NCBI GenBank assembly: GCA_032164245.1
Contig: JAVMKO010000020.1
Span: 6,165,206 to 6,229,205, forward strand
Source of the DNA: Sternotherus odoratus
Lineage: Eukaryota > Chordata > Testudines > Kinosternidae
DNA: 64,000 nt
Reading direction: 5' to 3'
Shown: positions 21,945-34,001 of the stretch, in pieces
Layout of the letters: each line of letters opens with the position of its first letter
How positions within the stretch are numbered: position 1 is the first letter of the stretch
Notes under the pieces: model-generated
The model's input: the letters and a program-made list of their open reading frames with translations, nothing else
Databases searched by the model: none
Told to the model about the DNA's origin: nothing
Program-made: the position numbers and the translations under genes

Positions 21945-22097
21945 TACAGCTAGCAATTATATAGAAACAAAAAGAAAAAAGACAAGAACATTCAAAGCAC
22001 CTTATTTGTGTTTCTATTCTTTTAGGTCCAGTAAAGGATAGAGACAAGTATATATTATTTTTATTATTGAGTCTGCAAAAAACAACCCTATTTTTTC

Positions 22098-22222
22098 CCT
22101 AAAATACTTAATTAACTTTAGGGAAAACAAATAAATTGCACATATACATGTCTAAAACATTTTAATTGACATGCATATGTGCAATTTATTTGTTTTCCCT
22201 AAAGTTAATTAAGTATTTTAGG
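22098..22222. repeat. 54-bp inverted repeat, one mismatch
   Basis: Arms 22098..22151 and 22169..22222 pair over 54 bp with a single mismatch (catatacatgt against catatgcatgt) around a 17-nt spacer. The arm contains 'ttaattaactttagggaaaa' and 'caaataaattgcacatat'. It lies only about 150 bp from the hairpin at 21879..21944 but is unrelated in sequence. The A/T-rich composition and perfection suggest a recent fold-back element. Confidence 0.85.
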
Positions 22223-22689
22223 AAAATTGTCAGACCGGCCACCAGCAAGAGCTCACCAAAAATTTTGTTGTGAAAGCCCCTGGGGGAGACCTCACAGTTC
22301 ACTGCAACATCTGGCCTGAGGCCAGAATTAACCAAAGCCTGCTCTGCTTAGTTTTAGGGCATCAAATTAAAAGTTTTAAAAGTCTCTTTAAAGTCTCCAG
22401 CCTTGAACTTCCTTTAAGAAGCAGACAGTGGGGACAATGTTTTCTGAGCTGCATCATGAATAATCCCTGCATGGTCACTGATTTTATTTTGTTTTAGCTT
22501 TAAGGTTTACTAATGGTTTCCCCAACAAATCATTCGGGTAATTAACTTGGTTATTGCTCTGTAATAAAGCCTGATTTGTAAATCCATCTTTCAGTCCTCT
22601 TTATCAGCTAGTGTCACATATAGCCTGGGGACACTGAATGCAGAACATTTTGCTCAGATGCCCTGAGAATCAAGGGCCTGTGTTACACC

Positions 22690-22780
22690 ATTTCATTCCA
22701 GATTTACACTGGTGTAACTAACTCCATTGACTTTAGTAGAGGTATACCAATGTAAAACTGGAGTAACACTGTAGTGAATC
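22690..22780. repeat. Palindromic 'actccattgactt' dispersed repeat
   Basis: The segment 'tttacactggtgtaactaac' with 'tccattgactttagtagagg' and 'aatgtaaaactggagtaac' is an imperfect palindrome. Variants recur near 2545..2585, 30640..30680 and 50360..50410, so it belongs to a dispersed family; I cannot name it. Confidence 0.5.
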
Positions 22781-24480
22781 AAGCCCCAAGTGCTGATTAT
22801 TATTTTAAAGGTTTTAAAAAAAATATTGAAAATTGTGTTATATTTCAATTATTTTTCAATTATTTTTCTGATTTCAAAATAAATGGTATCTGTTCTATAT
22901 AGGTTCTTATGCCACCCTGGTCACTGCAATATTTGAGCTTCTTTCTGTCATGCATAAAGCAATGTCATTAATATCTGTCACATATGGGTCATTCTCACTC
23001 TCATTCTCTCCTCAGGGGGAGAATAGTGTAGGAAGTGGAGTGGTTTGTTTTGGTAGGGTTTTGTTGTTGTTTTGGCTGGCAGCCATAGCAATGCAGGAGG
23101 TAAGCCCTAAATTAACTTCATTTACACCAGCTGAGATTTAGCTCACAGTTTCTGGCCATTATGGATCAAATTCAGACCTGTTGTAAGCCAATGACATCCT
23201 ATCACAGGTGTGAATTTGATCATGTCAGCTCATTAAAATTATGGACACTTACAAGGAACACAGGCATCTTAAGAATCATGTGACAGCACTGCAGTTTGCT
23301 TTTAAATCTCCCTTCAGCACTCTGCCCTATTGATTGCATGTAAAAGAATCCAAATGGAGGCGCTCTCCCAAGGTGGGCAGTGTATATGTTTCCTTCTTCC
23401 TTGGAACAGGGGAGATGCTGGCAGGAGAAGGAAGCTGGAGTCAGAAGGCTGACCTCCAAGGAAAAAGGGCTGGAACTGCTGGCTCTGTGAAGAGCAGACT
23501 GGGAGAGGAGAATCTCTCTGTGTCTGGGAAGTGCACCGGAGCTGAGTATGAACCTTTGTGTTATGATGATGGACTTTATTTGTGGGACTTTGAGAATGAT
23601 GTTTGAACTGCTTCACTTACTAAACTGGCCCCAGACTGGGGTGGATGGGGCAGCCACAAGAGATATTATGGGAGGGGAGGTCATAAACGGCTCTCAAACA
23701 TCTGAAGATTGTCATATCTGGCTGGGCAGGTCAATAAGTTTCGCCATCCCTGTATAAACCCAACATACTGGGAGAATCCTCTAAGCACAGTCTATAGAGT
23801 CATTCTCTGGCCCACTCTGTCGGAATTAAAGGTGTCATTTTGGCTCCTGGACAGAGCCTGTATAGTTCCATGAATGGAAGGGAATTAGACTGGAGATACA
23901 AAATAAAAAAATAAAAATTAAATTAGGGTGATAGTGTTTCTAATAAAAGAGGTCTGGTTCATGCCATGATCTCTCAGCATGCAAAATATACTGAGAGCTA
24001 GACTTCACTAATTGTGTGTGTGTGTGTGTTTCTCTCGGTATGTGTGTGTGTTTTTCTGTATGTGTATAAGTCTTATTGACTTATATATATATAAGTGAGT
24101 TAAGACCAACACTTTCAGTCTTACATATTTAAAGCTAAGCATCTAAATTTGAAATGTTTGCCCCTAGTAATTAGCTGAAATTACAAGACACTGTGTTACT
24201 TATGTGTAACAGTTCTAACAAGTTATGGTAGGGTTTTCAAAGTCCCTAAGGAAATTAGGTTCCCAGTGCCTATTAGCTTTGGGATTGGGGTCTGTAAAGC
24301 TCCTTTGAACATTTAAGTTTTAGCCCTTTAGCAGAGCATAGGAACAATTTGAACTAATCACATACAACGAGGAGTTCTTAAATCCACTCCAGAAATTATG
24401 CAGGCATTGTTATGTGCAGCTCAGTGAGAAATCTGCTAAACATGCTGCTGTGGTCATAAAAGTAAACAAGTTCAACTGTA
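22781..24480. other. No recognised gene; TG microsatellite near 24015
   Basis: The stretch has no supported gene. A (TG)n run at about 24015..24060 is broken by 'tttctctcggta' and followed by a (TA)n tract near 24082. Confidence 0.5.
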
Positions 24481-24487
24481 TAAGGAC

Positions 24488-24513
24488 AGAGAGAGAGAGA
24501 GAGAGAGAGAGAG
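24488..24513. repeat. (AG)n microsatellite
   Basis: Thirteen uninterrupted AG dinucleotides are visible. Confidence 0.95.
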
Positions 24514-24599
24514 GATGAAATATTATTGTTCAGTTGTATCAGCTGGGGTTATGACATGAACTTAAATGCTGTGCTCTCTTTTGTTTATCATATCTCAGA

Positions 24600-25240
24600 A
24601 AGGATACAGTATAAATAGAAAAGGTCCAGAGAATGAAACTGAAAATAATGAGAGGCATGAAAAAACTCTGTTATGAGGAGAGATTGCAGAGAGTGGGACT
24701 GTTTTGCTGAGAGAAGAGATGAATAAGAAAAACCATGATAAATGTATTTAAAACAATGTGGAGAATGACATTCACATGCTTCCATTTACCATTTTTATGA
24801 TAAAAGAATAGGGGGAATGCACAATCAGATTAAAAACCAACACAGTTACAATATTTATTTGCAAACAATTAACCTGTGGAACTCAAAGCCACAAGATATT
24901 ACTGAAGTAGACAGTTTAGCCAATTCCAATAAAAGATTAGACATTTATTTAAATACAAATATTCTCCATGGTAATGCTAGCTAAGATTGATACTTATGAC
25001 TGTTGAGTCTCATGGTTCAGGGCATAACCCAATCACTAATTCTCAGTGGCTGGGAAGAAACTTCCTCCATAGGTATATTACACACGTATACATTATTGGA
25101 TTTTACACTTTCTTTGGAAGCATCCCATACGGATGATTTTTTTTGGAGCTAGGGTACCAGGTAAAGTGAAACATTGATCTGATCCGCATGGCAACACTGA
25201 AGTTTCTTAAAATTCCCAGCATGGTTTTAGTATTATTTTT
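24600..25240 (+). mobile_element. Old CR1-type LINE fragment
   Basis: Diverged CR1 ORF2 C-terminal and 3' sequence is recognisable in 'aaaggtccagagaatgaaac', 'gaggagagattgcagagagtggg', 'taacctgtggaactcaaag' and 'agtggctgggaagaaacttc'. It is much more decayed than the copies at 18718 or 61999 and so belongs to an older wave. Confidence 0.75.
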
Positions 25241-25954
25241 AATTATTTATATTACAGTAGTACCTAGGCAGCCCAGTGATGGATGAGGACTCTGTTGTGT
25301 TAGGTTCTGATCAAACAAAAGATGATCCTTTTTCTATTTACAGTGTTCTGTTCTACTTAGATTCTTATATCATGCTCATCACCATAAGATCCTTGCCACT
25401 AAGAATTTGCCATCCAAGTATGAGAGAACAGACAATAGGTGGAGATAGATGGATGGATGGAACAAAGGGTCAGTATTGGTCAGCATGATAGGCTGTGGTC
25501 TCAGCACACCAGTTGCCTAACCATTGTCAAGAGTTTTCACAGTACAGATGAGTTTTAAGAAGGGATTTGAAGGAGGACAGCGAGGTAGCCTTGTGGGTGT
25601 TTATGGGGAGCACCTCCAAGTGTCAGGGTGAGAATGGGAGAGTTTGGACTTTGCATTGTTGTTTTTTCTTGTGGTTTGGTGTGATTTGATTTTTGGGGGA
25701 AGGCACCAGATGGCAAGCCTCTCCGCTCTTCATTCATGTCAGACAGAGCATGTAGAAAGACGAGCTTCCCTTGCACTGCCCTGCTAGGATAGTCCAAACT
25801 CAATCTGGGGTTAGAGGGAGAGTTTAGTCACCATGGCCTTTTTCTTCCTATTGACTAACAATTGGTGCCAGTTCTGCTGTTAGTTTTTTGTGCTGTAGCC
25901 ACCTGTTCACTAGGAACTGGGCAGAGACTCAGCAGACTCATTTCACATATGCCA

Positions 25955-26084
25955 CTGCTTGCATCTGACGAAGTGGGTATTAGCCCACGAAAGCTTATGC
26001 TTCAATACTTTAGTTAATCTTTAAGGTGCCACAGGACTCTTTGTTACCTCTGCTATTCCAGACTAACATGGCTACCTCTCTGAT
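25955..26084 (+). mobile_element. PLE terminal repeat, complete, with TSD
   Basis: A 130-bp insertion runs from 'ctgcttgcatctgacgaagt' to 'ggctacctctctgat' and is flanked by a 17-bp duplication, tcatttcacata[t/g]gcca, at 25938..25954 and 26085..26101 (one mismatch). This is the simple, non-inverted form of the element that is folded back at 20..209 and 56081..56266. It carries the best-preserved young hammerhead-like block (25961..26000). No coding sequence is present. Confidence 0.85.
25961..26000 (+). ncRNA. Hammerhead-like ribozyme motif in PLE repeat
   Basis: The block reads GCAT, then CTGACGA (core; only tolerant position 7 departs from CTGATGA), one extra A, stem II GTGGG/CCCAC (25973..25977 with 25984..25988, loop tattag), GAAA (25989..25992), GC, TT, ATGC. 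GCAT and ATGC form a 4-bp stem I. A15.1-G-C-U16.1 is AGCU, self-complementary, so stem III can form only between two RNAs. Cleavage would fall after the second U (25996). The extra A after A9 departs from the textbook core. Confidence 0.5.
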
Positions 26085-26734
26085 TCATTTCACATAGGCC
26101 ACAGAACAACACTCAACTGGTAATAACTTTCAGCCTCTCCCTACTTAGCCTGGATTTGAATTGTCAGCCTGGATCTCATTATTACTAGTCCCCTTGGCCA
26201 CCTAGTTGAAATCAATGAAGTAGTGTCATGGGAATAGCATTCTTCTTATTGCTTTTCTGAAGGCATTGAGTGGCTTTTTTCCTCCCTCATTTCTCAGAAC
26301 AACAGACTTTCTCAGCTGAGTGACCTTCTCCGCATCACTAAATTTCTTTAATACCATATGAGGAGGGGAGATGAAGGACATAAATATATTTACTGGGCAG
26401 GAGCTGAACTTGAGAATGTTTGTCAGACATAAAACACCAGCAGAATAGCAAGCGCCGCTGTGTGAGGTTTGACAAAAAGGCGATAGAGTTCGCCTGGCAT
26501 TAAACAAACCCGAGATTGGCTCTGACCTTACTGCAGCAAACTCAAGAGCCTTCCTCTTGTCTCCTGGATACTTCACATCCTCACTTGTGCCTGTTTCTGG
26601 TTAGTTGTAATAGTGGATAGAGGTGCCAATGGAGATAGGAGGACTGAGTGTGCTGGGCACCGTGCATATACATCATTAGAGACTGTCCCTGCCCCAAAGA
26701 ACTTGCAGTCTGACTGACAAAAGGTGGAAATAGA

Positions 26735-26825
26735 GGAAGTGACTTGCCCAAGGTCACCGCTAGGACTAGAACCCAGGTTTCCTGAGTCCCACTCCATTTC
26801 CCTATATACTAGGCCGTGCTGCCCT
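26735..26825 (-). repeat. MIR-like SINE fragment
   Basis: The phrases 'gacttgcccaaggtcac', 'agaacccaggtttcctgag' and 'tactaggccgtgctgcc' are the reversed core and tRNA-like part of amniote MIR-type SINEs. Confidence 0.7.
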
Positions 26826-26899
26826 CTTGTTCCGGAGATGGGGGAGTCCTTTCAGATCCTGTCTGATGCTCATCTTGTGCTCAGTGACACTCCAGAATG

Positions 26900-27075
26900 C
26901 TTCCATAGAACCCAGTCTGCCTCTGTGGGCTAAGCGTCAGATCTGGAGTCAGGACTCCTTGGATCTTTTGCCAGTTCTGCCATTGTCTCACTGTGGAATT
27001 TGGGGAGGCAGGTCACTTCATCTCTTCATGCCTCAGTTTCCCCAGCTGTAAAACAGGGATAACAATACTTCCTGT
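26900..27075 (+). repeat. MIR-like SINE
   Basis: It shows the order expected of MIR in the forward direction: tRNA-like start ('gtgggctaagcgtcagatctgg'-type, 26927 on), then 'caggtcacttcatctcttc' and 'gcctcagtttccccagctg' with 'taaaacagggataacaata'. Confidence 0.75.
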
Positions 27076-27404
27076 GTAAAGAGCTTGGAGATTCTCAGAA
27101 TCAGTAATAATAATAATAATTAACAGATTGTTTTGGGGGCTGATTTTAAAATTGTCCATCTGCTTACCTAGCTATCTAATCTCTTTTTATTGCCCATCAT
27201 CATAGTATCTGAGCACCTTCTATGTAAAATTAATAGTACTAGTCAAGTCACTAGTGCACTTTGTGGAGTCTCTAGCAGTGCTCTCTTGACAGGGTCAGAA
27301 TTCTGTCTGGGGTAGGTTTTTCTGTTTGGTTTTAATGAAGTGTGGTGGTTGGAATACGGGGGATGTTCAGATCGCGAGTATCACTTATGGCAGAAAGGCT
27401 ACAT

Positions 27405-27730
27405 AGAATCATAGAACTGGAAAGGACCTGGAGAGGTCATCTAGTCCAGTCCCCTGCACTCATGGCAGGACTAAGTATTATCTAGACCATCCCTGACAGG
27501 TGTTTCTCCAACCTGCTCTTAAAACCCCCCAATGATGGGGATTCCATGACCTCCCTAGACAATTTATTCTAGTTAGTACATTTTTCCTAATGTCCAACCT
27601 AGACCACCCTTGCTGAAGTTTAAGCCCATTGCTTCTTGTCCTTGAATTTTAATCCTATCCTCCAAAGCACTTGCAACCCCTCTCACCTTGTTATTGTCTG
27701 CAAACTTTATGTGTACTCTCTATACCACTA
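27405..27730 (-). mobile_element. CR1 LINE fragment(s)
   Basis: The first 240 bp are a reversed CR1 3' end ('agaatcatagaactgg', 'tagtccagtcccctgcact', 'cctgacaggtgtttctcc'). The tail 'ttattgtctgcaaactttat' resembles the RT part of the older CR1 copy at 28800..29830, so two copies may abut here. Confidence 0.8.
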
Positions 27731-28799
27731 TCGAAATCATTGATGATTTAGATAATATAATCTAAAGATAATCAGATACTAGATTTGCTTGGTCTCCTCT
27801 GGAAGACTGGTCTATATGTAGATCCTGGCCCAAAGAATGCTTTGTCCCCGGGTTTCATACACTTTCTCCAGTACTCAGTGTTCTGCATTGGTGTCCGTGA
27901 AACACAGATGTCTCAGCTGATCATAGGTCAAATTTCCAGCTTCAATGTAGTTGGGGGGGTGGGGGTGTTTCATCCATTAATTGATTTGAAAATTAGGTCT
28001 TAAATGGGCATGAGAAGATACCTGGGAGGAAGTTGGGCCCAGGCCTGAAGTGCTTCTGGGGGCGTAAGTCATGGAAAAGGTGAGCAGCCCCATTCGGTGC
28101 CAGCTGGACTTTGTCCATCCTCTTTGCAATTAGTTACAGTGATAATGAGTTACACAAATCCAGCCCGGAAGCGACAAATGCATGAATCTCTCTGGAAAGG
28201 CCTCTCTCCGGGAGGAAGGGAAGAAGTTTCCTAGTGAGCTGGAGGTGACAGAAGGCAGTTATGGAAACAGATGCTACCTGGTCATCCAAGTTTAATGAGG
28301 AGTCTAACAGGACCCCTGGGCTTAGCAGCACTTGGACAAATGGGGTCTGTGAGCCCTAGTAGAAGGGGAGAATGTAATGACTTGGCCAACACTTCAAAGC
28401 GTTTCCTTTTTCCAACTGGCATCCCGTTGATCTTGCCTGCATTCACCTGCTCTTCATCCAAGATCTGATTTCCTGCAGGCATTGTAATGGTTAGTAGCGG
28501 TGGTGATTACATCAGTTGAGAGTGCCATTGGTTTACTGTGGTGAGCTAAGCCCCTCACTCTTCCTGCATGGTCTGATGTTAACATTGAAAAGAAGGGAGG
28601 ATGGTATGGATCCCTGCAGGGCCCACAGCTGAGAGCCCTCAGAGACGAGGAGCAGTTCTGTCACTTCTCTCCAAGTTCTGTTGAGGAACAATTGGAGCCA
28701 GTGTAGTACTAAACTAAACAAACTAAGCTCTTTAAGTCTCTCACTCTAACACACTTCCTCCAGCCCTCACATCATATATATATATATTGGTGCTTCTCT

Positions 28800-29830
28800 A
28801 CACCCTCTACAATGTTACAACGTCCTTTTAAAAATCTGGACACCAGAGCTGTAAGTGTATTCCAATATCAGCCTTGCTTCCTTTCTGCCACTCACTACTC
28901 TCCTGTTTGTAATTCAAGGATTGCATTCACCCTTTATGACACAGCATCACACTGGGAACTCAAGCTGCTTTCCAGGATGGAGTCCCCCATTCTGTTGATA
29001 TGGCCTGCGTTCCTTGTTCCTAGATGCATAAGTTTGCATTTGGCTGCATTAAAATAAATGTGGTTTAAATGGGCCCCACCTTACCAAACGATGCAGATCA
29101 CGCTATATGACCGGCCTGTTCTCCCTATTATTCACCTTTGTCAGTCTTTGGCTATATCTGTGGAGCTAGGGGTGTGATTCCTAACTCACATAGAGATATT
29201 CATGTTAGGGCTCATCGAGCTAAAAATAGTTAGGTAGCCATGGTTAGTCTGGGTATGGACAAGCAGCGGCAGCATGGGCTAGCCGTACTCAGTAAGTGCC
29301 CACAGGTTTCAGGTGGATTTTTACGTGCCACCATTTGCAGCTGCCTGTGGTACCATTATTGTTTTTAGCATGTTAGCTCAATGGCAGCTTTCCACACAAG
29401 CTGTGGAACAACACGCTTAGCTCCTCGTGCAAAGCATGCCCTGTGTGACATCCGCAAATCTTATCAGCGGAGATTTTATATTTACTTCCAGATCATTGAT
29501 AAAAATTTTGAATAGCACCAGGCCCAGTACTGATCCCTGTGAAACATGGGTCAGTATAGCCCCATTCAATGGCAATTCCCAACTGACAGGTACTTTTGGA
29601 GATCACCGTTAGCTAGCTCTTAATCCATTTAACATATGCTTTATTGGACCTGTATTGTGCAATTCCTTTTAATCAGAATGTCACGTGGTACGAGGTCTAC
29701 AAGTGTCAATTACATTGACAATGTTAACTTTATCAAACAGACTGGTAATCTCAACAAGCAATGAAGTCAGGTTTGTTTGACAAGACCTATTTTCCATGAA
29801 ATCGTTTTGACTGACGTGGATTACTGTTGG
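28800..29830 (-). pseudogene. CR1-type LINE reverse-transcriptase remnant
   Basis: The minus strand retains RT sequence: FMENRSCQTNL near 29800, then QGSVLGLVLFKIFINDLEV near 29540..29480 (the family form is GSVLGPVLFNIFINDL), and further ORF2 sequence down to about 28800. Stops and frameshifts are frequent. It is interrupted by about 300 bp at 29142..29447. Several plus-strand open frames here are only its complement. Confidence 0.75.
29142..29447. mobile_element. Insert inside the CR1 remnant
   Basis: The CR1 breaks off at 'ttcacctttgtc' and picks up again at 'gtgacatccgcaaatc', the next expected bases of that part of the LINE. The 300-bp insert ('ggctatatctgtggagctag...') has no coding sequence and no clear inverted ends, so its class is unknown. 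Confidence 0.55.
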
Positions 29831-31564
29831 CAAAGGACTAGGGGGAGATTTCAGGTCTTAGAGTCTGTGTACTTAGACATGGCAGCCTTCACAGGAGCAG
29901 ATGGTCTTGCTATGTGGTGTAATTCAAAGAGCTGTGGGAGCAATAAAAAACACACGAACCTTGTGTGCAGTAGTTCTAATAAATCATCTCAGCTGCCATG
30001 CAAATGACACTGGGTACATTCCGCATATATTGGCTTTCCTGCTTCCACAAATAAGATATTTAACTTCCTCAGTGTGCATAATAAAACTCAGACAGCCAAC
30101 CTCCCAGGCTAGTAGAATCTGTGACAATGCAAGTCATCGAATCCAGAATTAGGAAAAGTGTGCAGACAAAAAGCCTGTTTGTATTTTTTTAACAGGGATG
30201 CTAGAATTTAATGAAATACTTTCAAGTTTTCCTTATACTGTCTCTAAATCTTTTAGACTCCAGTCCAGCAAAGCACTTGCACGTAAATAGTTAATGGTAA
30301 TGCACAGTCTTCAGGCCTGATCCAAAGCCAATTGAAGTCAAAGGGCTTCTTTCCATTAGCATCAGTGGGGTTAGGAACAGGTTTTAATTGCTTTGTTCGA
30401 TTGGAGCCATAAGTGAATTTTGATACTGGTGATTTATAGCCCCGGAGACTATGCTCTTCTGTTTATCCACACAACAGGGCCGTTTTGTACTCTGAATGCA
30501 AGTTTAATCATCTCCCCAAAAACCCACCTCCACAGTGACTCTGGAAAAAACCTTCCTAATGCAGATAGGATACTTCAATCTCTAAGTCCGCCAGAGCACC
30601 ACTTGTGGTGTAGACACCTTGAGTCTGATTCTCCTCATGCTTACTCTGGTGTAATCCAGGAGTCAGTCCATTGAAGCCAGCGGAGCTACGAAGAGAATCA
30701 GGGACCACTAGGAACTGGACTGAGGCCACAAGCTGATCGATCCATTATGACAATTCTTATGTTCCTTTGTTCATATAGAGCATCAACCTGTCATTGCATG
30801 GTAATAACTTTCAGCCACTGCCAATCTGCTCCAGGAGCAGTGGATGCTTCCTAAAAGTGTGGGGGGGAGGCCACTGGTGCCTGAACCATGGTCCCGCCCC
30901 CACGCCGCCTCTTCCCCCGAGGCCCTGCCTCCTGCTTGCTTCTCTCCACCTCTTCCACCCCCACCCTGTTACTCATCCTTATGGCTGGTAAAAAGTGAGA
31001 CGGCATAGCCCTTCCCCTTTAAAAAGTGATGGGGCCATGGCCCCTTAGTACCCCCCACCCCCACCCCCTACTTCTGATGCTCTTTGTCTGCTCTGAATGT
31101 GCCAACAGCCTAGATATGAAAGACTTCATTTCCATAGTCCCTCCCAAATGGTTTTACTTTTACATGGGGATAATGATACGGCCCCCTTTGTAAGACCCAT
31201 CTCTGTAAAAGCCACCCGCATTATGTCCGATATTAAAGAACAGATGGAATTATGGCGTTCTGAGAGATGATGAACGCAGGCCTATTGTGTCATTATTGTA
31301 TTTTACACTGAAAGCATGAAGACTGTGAAGACCATTACACTGAGATGAGCCGGATGGTATGAGTTAATGTATGTATGTGTCCCTGACTCAGTGGGAAGAT
31401 TACCTGCAGATCTGGAATCTAGGTGGTGTTTAATGCAAAATCCCAAGGCTAGTTATAAAGCTTGAGCTCCTGGGAGAAAGGGACAATGACTGATTTTTAC
31501 CTGCTCTAAAGCAAGATGTGTGATATAAAAAGCTGAGTTTTGACTCTTTCTGATTCAGCTAATG

Positions 31565-31645
31565 GCATCACAATTCAGGAAAGGTGTGGACAAATTGGAG
31601 AAAGTCCAGAGAAGAGCAACAAAAGTGATTAAAGGTCTAGAGCAG
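31565..31645 (+). mobile_element. CR1 LINE scrap
   Basis: The phrase 'aattggagaaagtccagag' with 'aagagcaacaaaagtgatta' and 'aaggtctagag' is the CR1 ORF2 segment that encodes EKVQRRATK. Confidence 0.75.
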
Positions 31646-32284
31646 GGTGGACAGTGATTACAAAGAAGCCTGGTTGCTAGGAGTCAGTTCATGTGATGCT
31701 ACTGCTACATGTTCAACCAGCAATAATTAAAATATAGACAGCGGTGTTCAGACAGCAATGAGCTCTGAAAAAGATTTCAGACAAAAATACACATCCGTTG
31801 TCTGGTGTGAGAGAAAGCGGAGTCTGATTCCTTCTCGCTTACACTGGTACCTCATTCTGTTAAACAAACCATTGAAATGTATTCTTTTGAAGGATATCTC
31901 CAGATAAAGTTCTTCTCCCCTGCTGATTGTGGTTTCCTGTTCACTTCTTATCCTCTGGTGATGCCTATGTAAATGTAACTTCCATTGTCTCCAGCATCAC
32001 CTTGTTCAATTTACACTGAAGACACAAGCAAAGCAACATTCCAGACAGACTTGTTTATCGAGTCTGGCCACAAAATATATCTTAGGAACTTATTTCCAGC
32101 ACACATACAACTCTTTACACACCATCCATATGCACATCACACAATGATTTCATCACCATTTTTATGATAGCTTACTCAATTCACTTCTGTAGTACAATAA
32201 TACTGTACATAGTCAGTTGATTCAATTGCTTATTCTTTGGGGTTCAGACCCCCTGTTCTCCTGGAGTGTCTAGACAGGAAAACT

Positions 32285-32345
32285 GCCATAATAAATCAGA
32301 CCAGGGTGCAGCTATCCTGTCTCGGACAGTGGCCAGCACCAGATG
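32285..32345 (-). mobile_element. CR1 LINE 3' scrap
   Basis: The phrases 'aatcagaccagggtgcagc' and 'atcctgtctcggacagtgg' are the reversed CR1 3' terminal sequence, also seen at 62000..62075. Confidence 0.75.
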
Positions 32346-32347
32346 AT

Positions 32348-32503
32348 GTCCAATAGAAATTCGATGCTAGCCACACTGCTAGTCACACTCGTGGTTTTGA
32401 ATTTTTCTTATTAGCCACATTATAAAAAAGCCACACGCATTAGCCACAATTCAATGCTCTATTAGCTACATGTGGTTAGTGGCAAATGTATTGGACACCG
32501 CTG
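32348..32503. mobile_element. Miniature hAT-like element with 'tagccac' palindromes
   Basis: It runs from 'gtccaatagaaattcgatgc' to 'gcaaatgtattggacaccg'. The ends GTCCAATA and (reversed) GTCCAATA are inverted, and the inside has repeated 'tagccac' and 'acatgtggttagtgg' segments. The layout is like that of mammalian hAT-Charlie miniature elements with a 'tagccacatgtggcta' core. Confidence 0.6.
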
Positions 32504-34001
32504 GTTTAGAGGGTGTTAGAATGCAGCAGAGGCAGATATGGGATACTCAGCCCTCATATTACATCTCCTCTTGGTCTCTATTAATTGGAGACAGGCTAAA
32601 GTCCTGAAGCACGTACAATATATATAACATTTCGGCATAAACTTGATACCCATAATAACGGAGGCGTTAAAATATTGAACCAAATCTTCAATTAGAGTAA
32701 ATTGGTGTAATTCCATGAACTGCAATAGAGCAGTGCTTATGTACACATGCTGGGGATCTGGTTCATGGTTAATAAGCATCCCAAGAAACAGGCAGCAGAA
32801 GATCGGTGCAGATTTTTGTCTCAGGCCAGAAAGAAGCAATGCCACTTATCTAGTCAAGGGAGGTGCCAAGGGACCCAATTACAGAACTTGCTGACTTCCA
32901 GGGTCAAAGAAAGTGACAGGTGAGGTGAGGTCCAGGAAAGCTCCCCATCCACCGTCAGGAGCTGTAGAGGCTGCCAGAAGATAGATATTAAACAGAGTCA
33001 GAGGCTTTGCAGTTTTGCTTTTGCTCCCAGACACAGACGAGTCTCTACTCAATCTCCACACCTCACATACGAGCTCATCATGAAACTACAGCAGACTTCC
33101 CCAGGGCAAGGAGCAGTGGAACCAAGTCACAAAGCCCAGTAAACGACACTATGTTGTGAATACATCCACAGGCTGATGGACAAAACCCAGAGAGGCTGAA
33201 ATCTGGGCAAAAGATGAGTAAATCAAGAGAAAGGACAAGTCTGACTCCACTGCAGGAGTAAGATAAAGAAGAACTAATAAACAAGCTAACTAGACATAAA
33301 GTCAAGTAGAACCACTCAAGGTGCACAAATACCCACACGAGGCAGTGTGAATGTCAGTGACTCAATGTCAGGTCATAGTACTGGCCACATCCTGAGGTCC
33401 TCACTTAGTTCATTCAGGCAACTCTCCCCTAGGAAGTGACCTACTTTAACCTCAACCTTCTTACCACCTCCTGCTATTTATTCTTCTTGCTACACTTTTC
33501 TTCCATTCCAGCCATTGAACTTACACCAGCTCAGACTCTCACACACTCAAGGGCCAGATAAATAGTTGATATGTAAGGGGATGGGAAATGTACATTAATA
33601 AGGGACTGTGGACTGTTCTATCACTTACATCCTTTTTGTACTATTGGAGTTACTCCTGATTTACATCCATCCAGTGCAAGTGAGAGCAGAAACAGAACCC
33701 AGACTTTCAAGGTCAGATCCTCAGCAAGGTGTAAATCAGCAGGGTGCCATTTTCACAGGCGCTGGTCTCCTGTTACCTATTTCTTGGGATACTTATTAGC
33801 AGAGGGTTAGATCCTTATCTTGCTGCTTCTGTGCAGATAAAGTTCTCCACTCTCCAGTTTCAATGTGGCACTTCTCGGAAGTGCAAATGGTTTGATCCAG
33901 TTCCCACTGAAATCAATTGAAAGACTCCTTTGAACTTCTGCAAGGGCTGGATCAAGCTCTGAACTCACTAGCAAAATAGGCAGGGAAACCGGGAGTCATG
34001 C

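Larger units (their letters stand above)
29831..33990. other. No recognised gene; small repeats
   Basis: No supported gene. A C-rich and G-run-containing miniature element is possible at about 30835..31085 ('gtgggggggaggcc' against 'ccccccacccccacc' with no confirmed duplication). Small CR1 and hAT pieces are listed separately. Confidence 0.45.
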
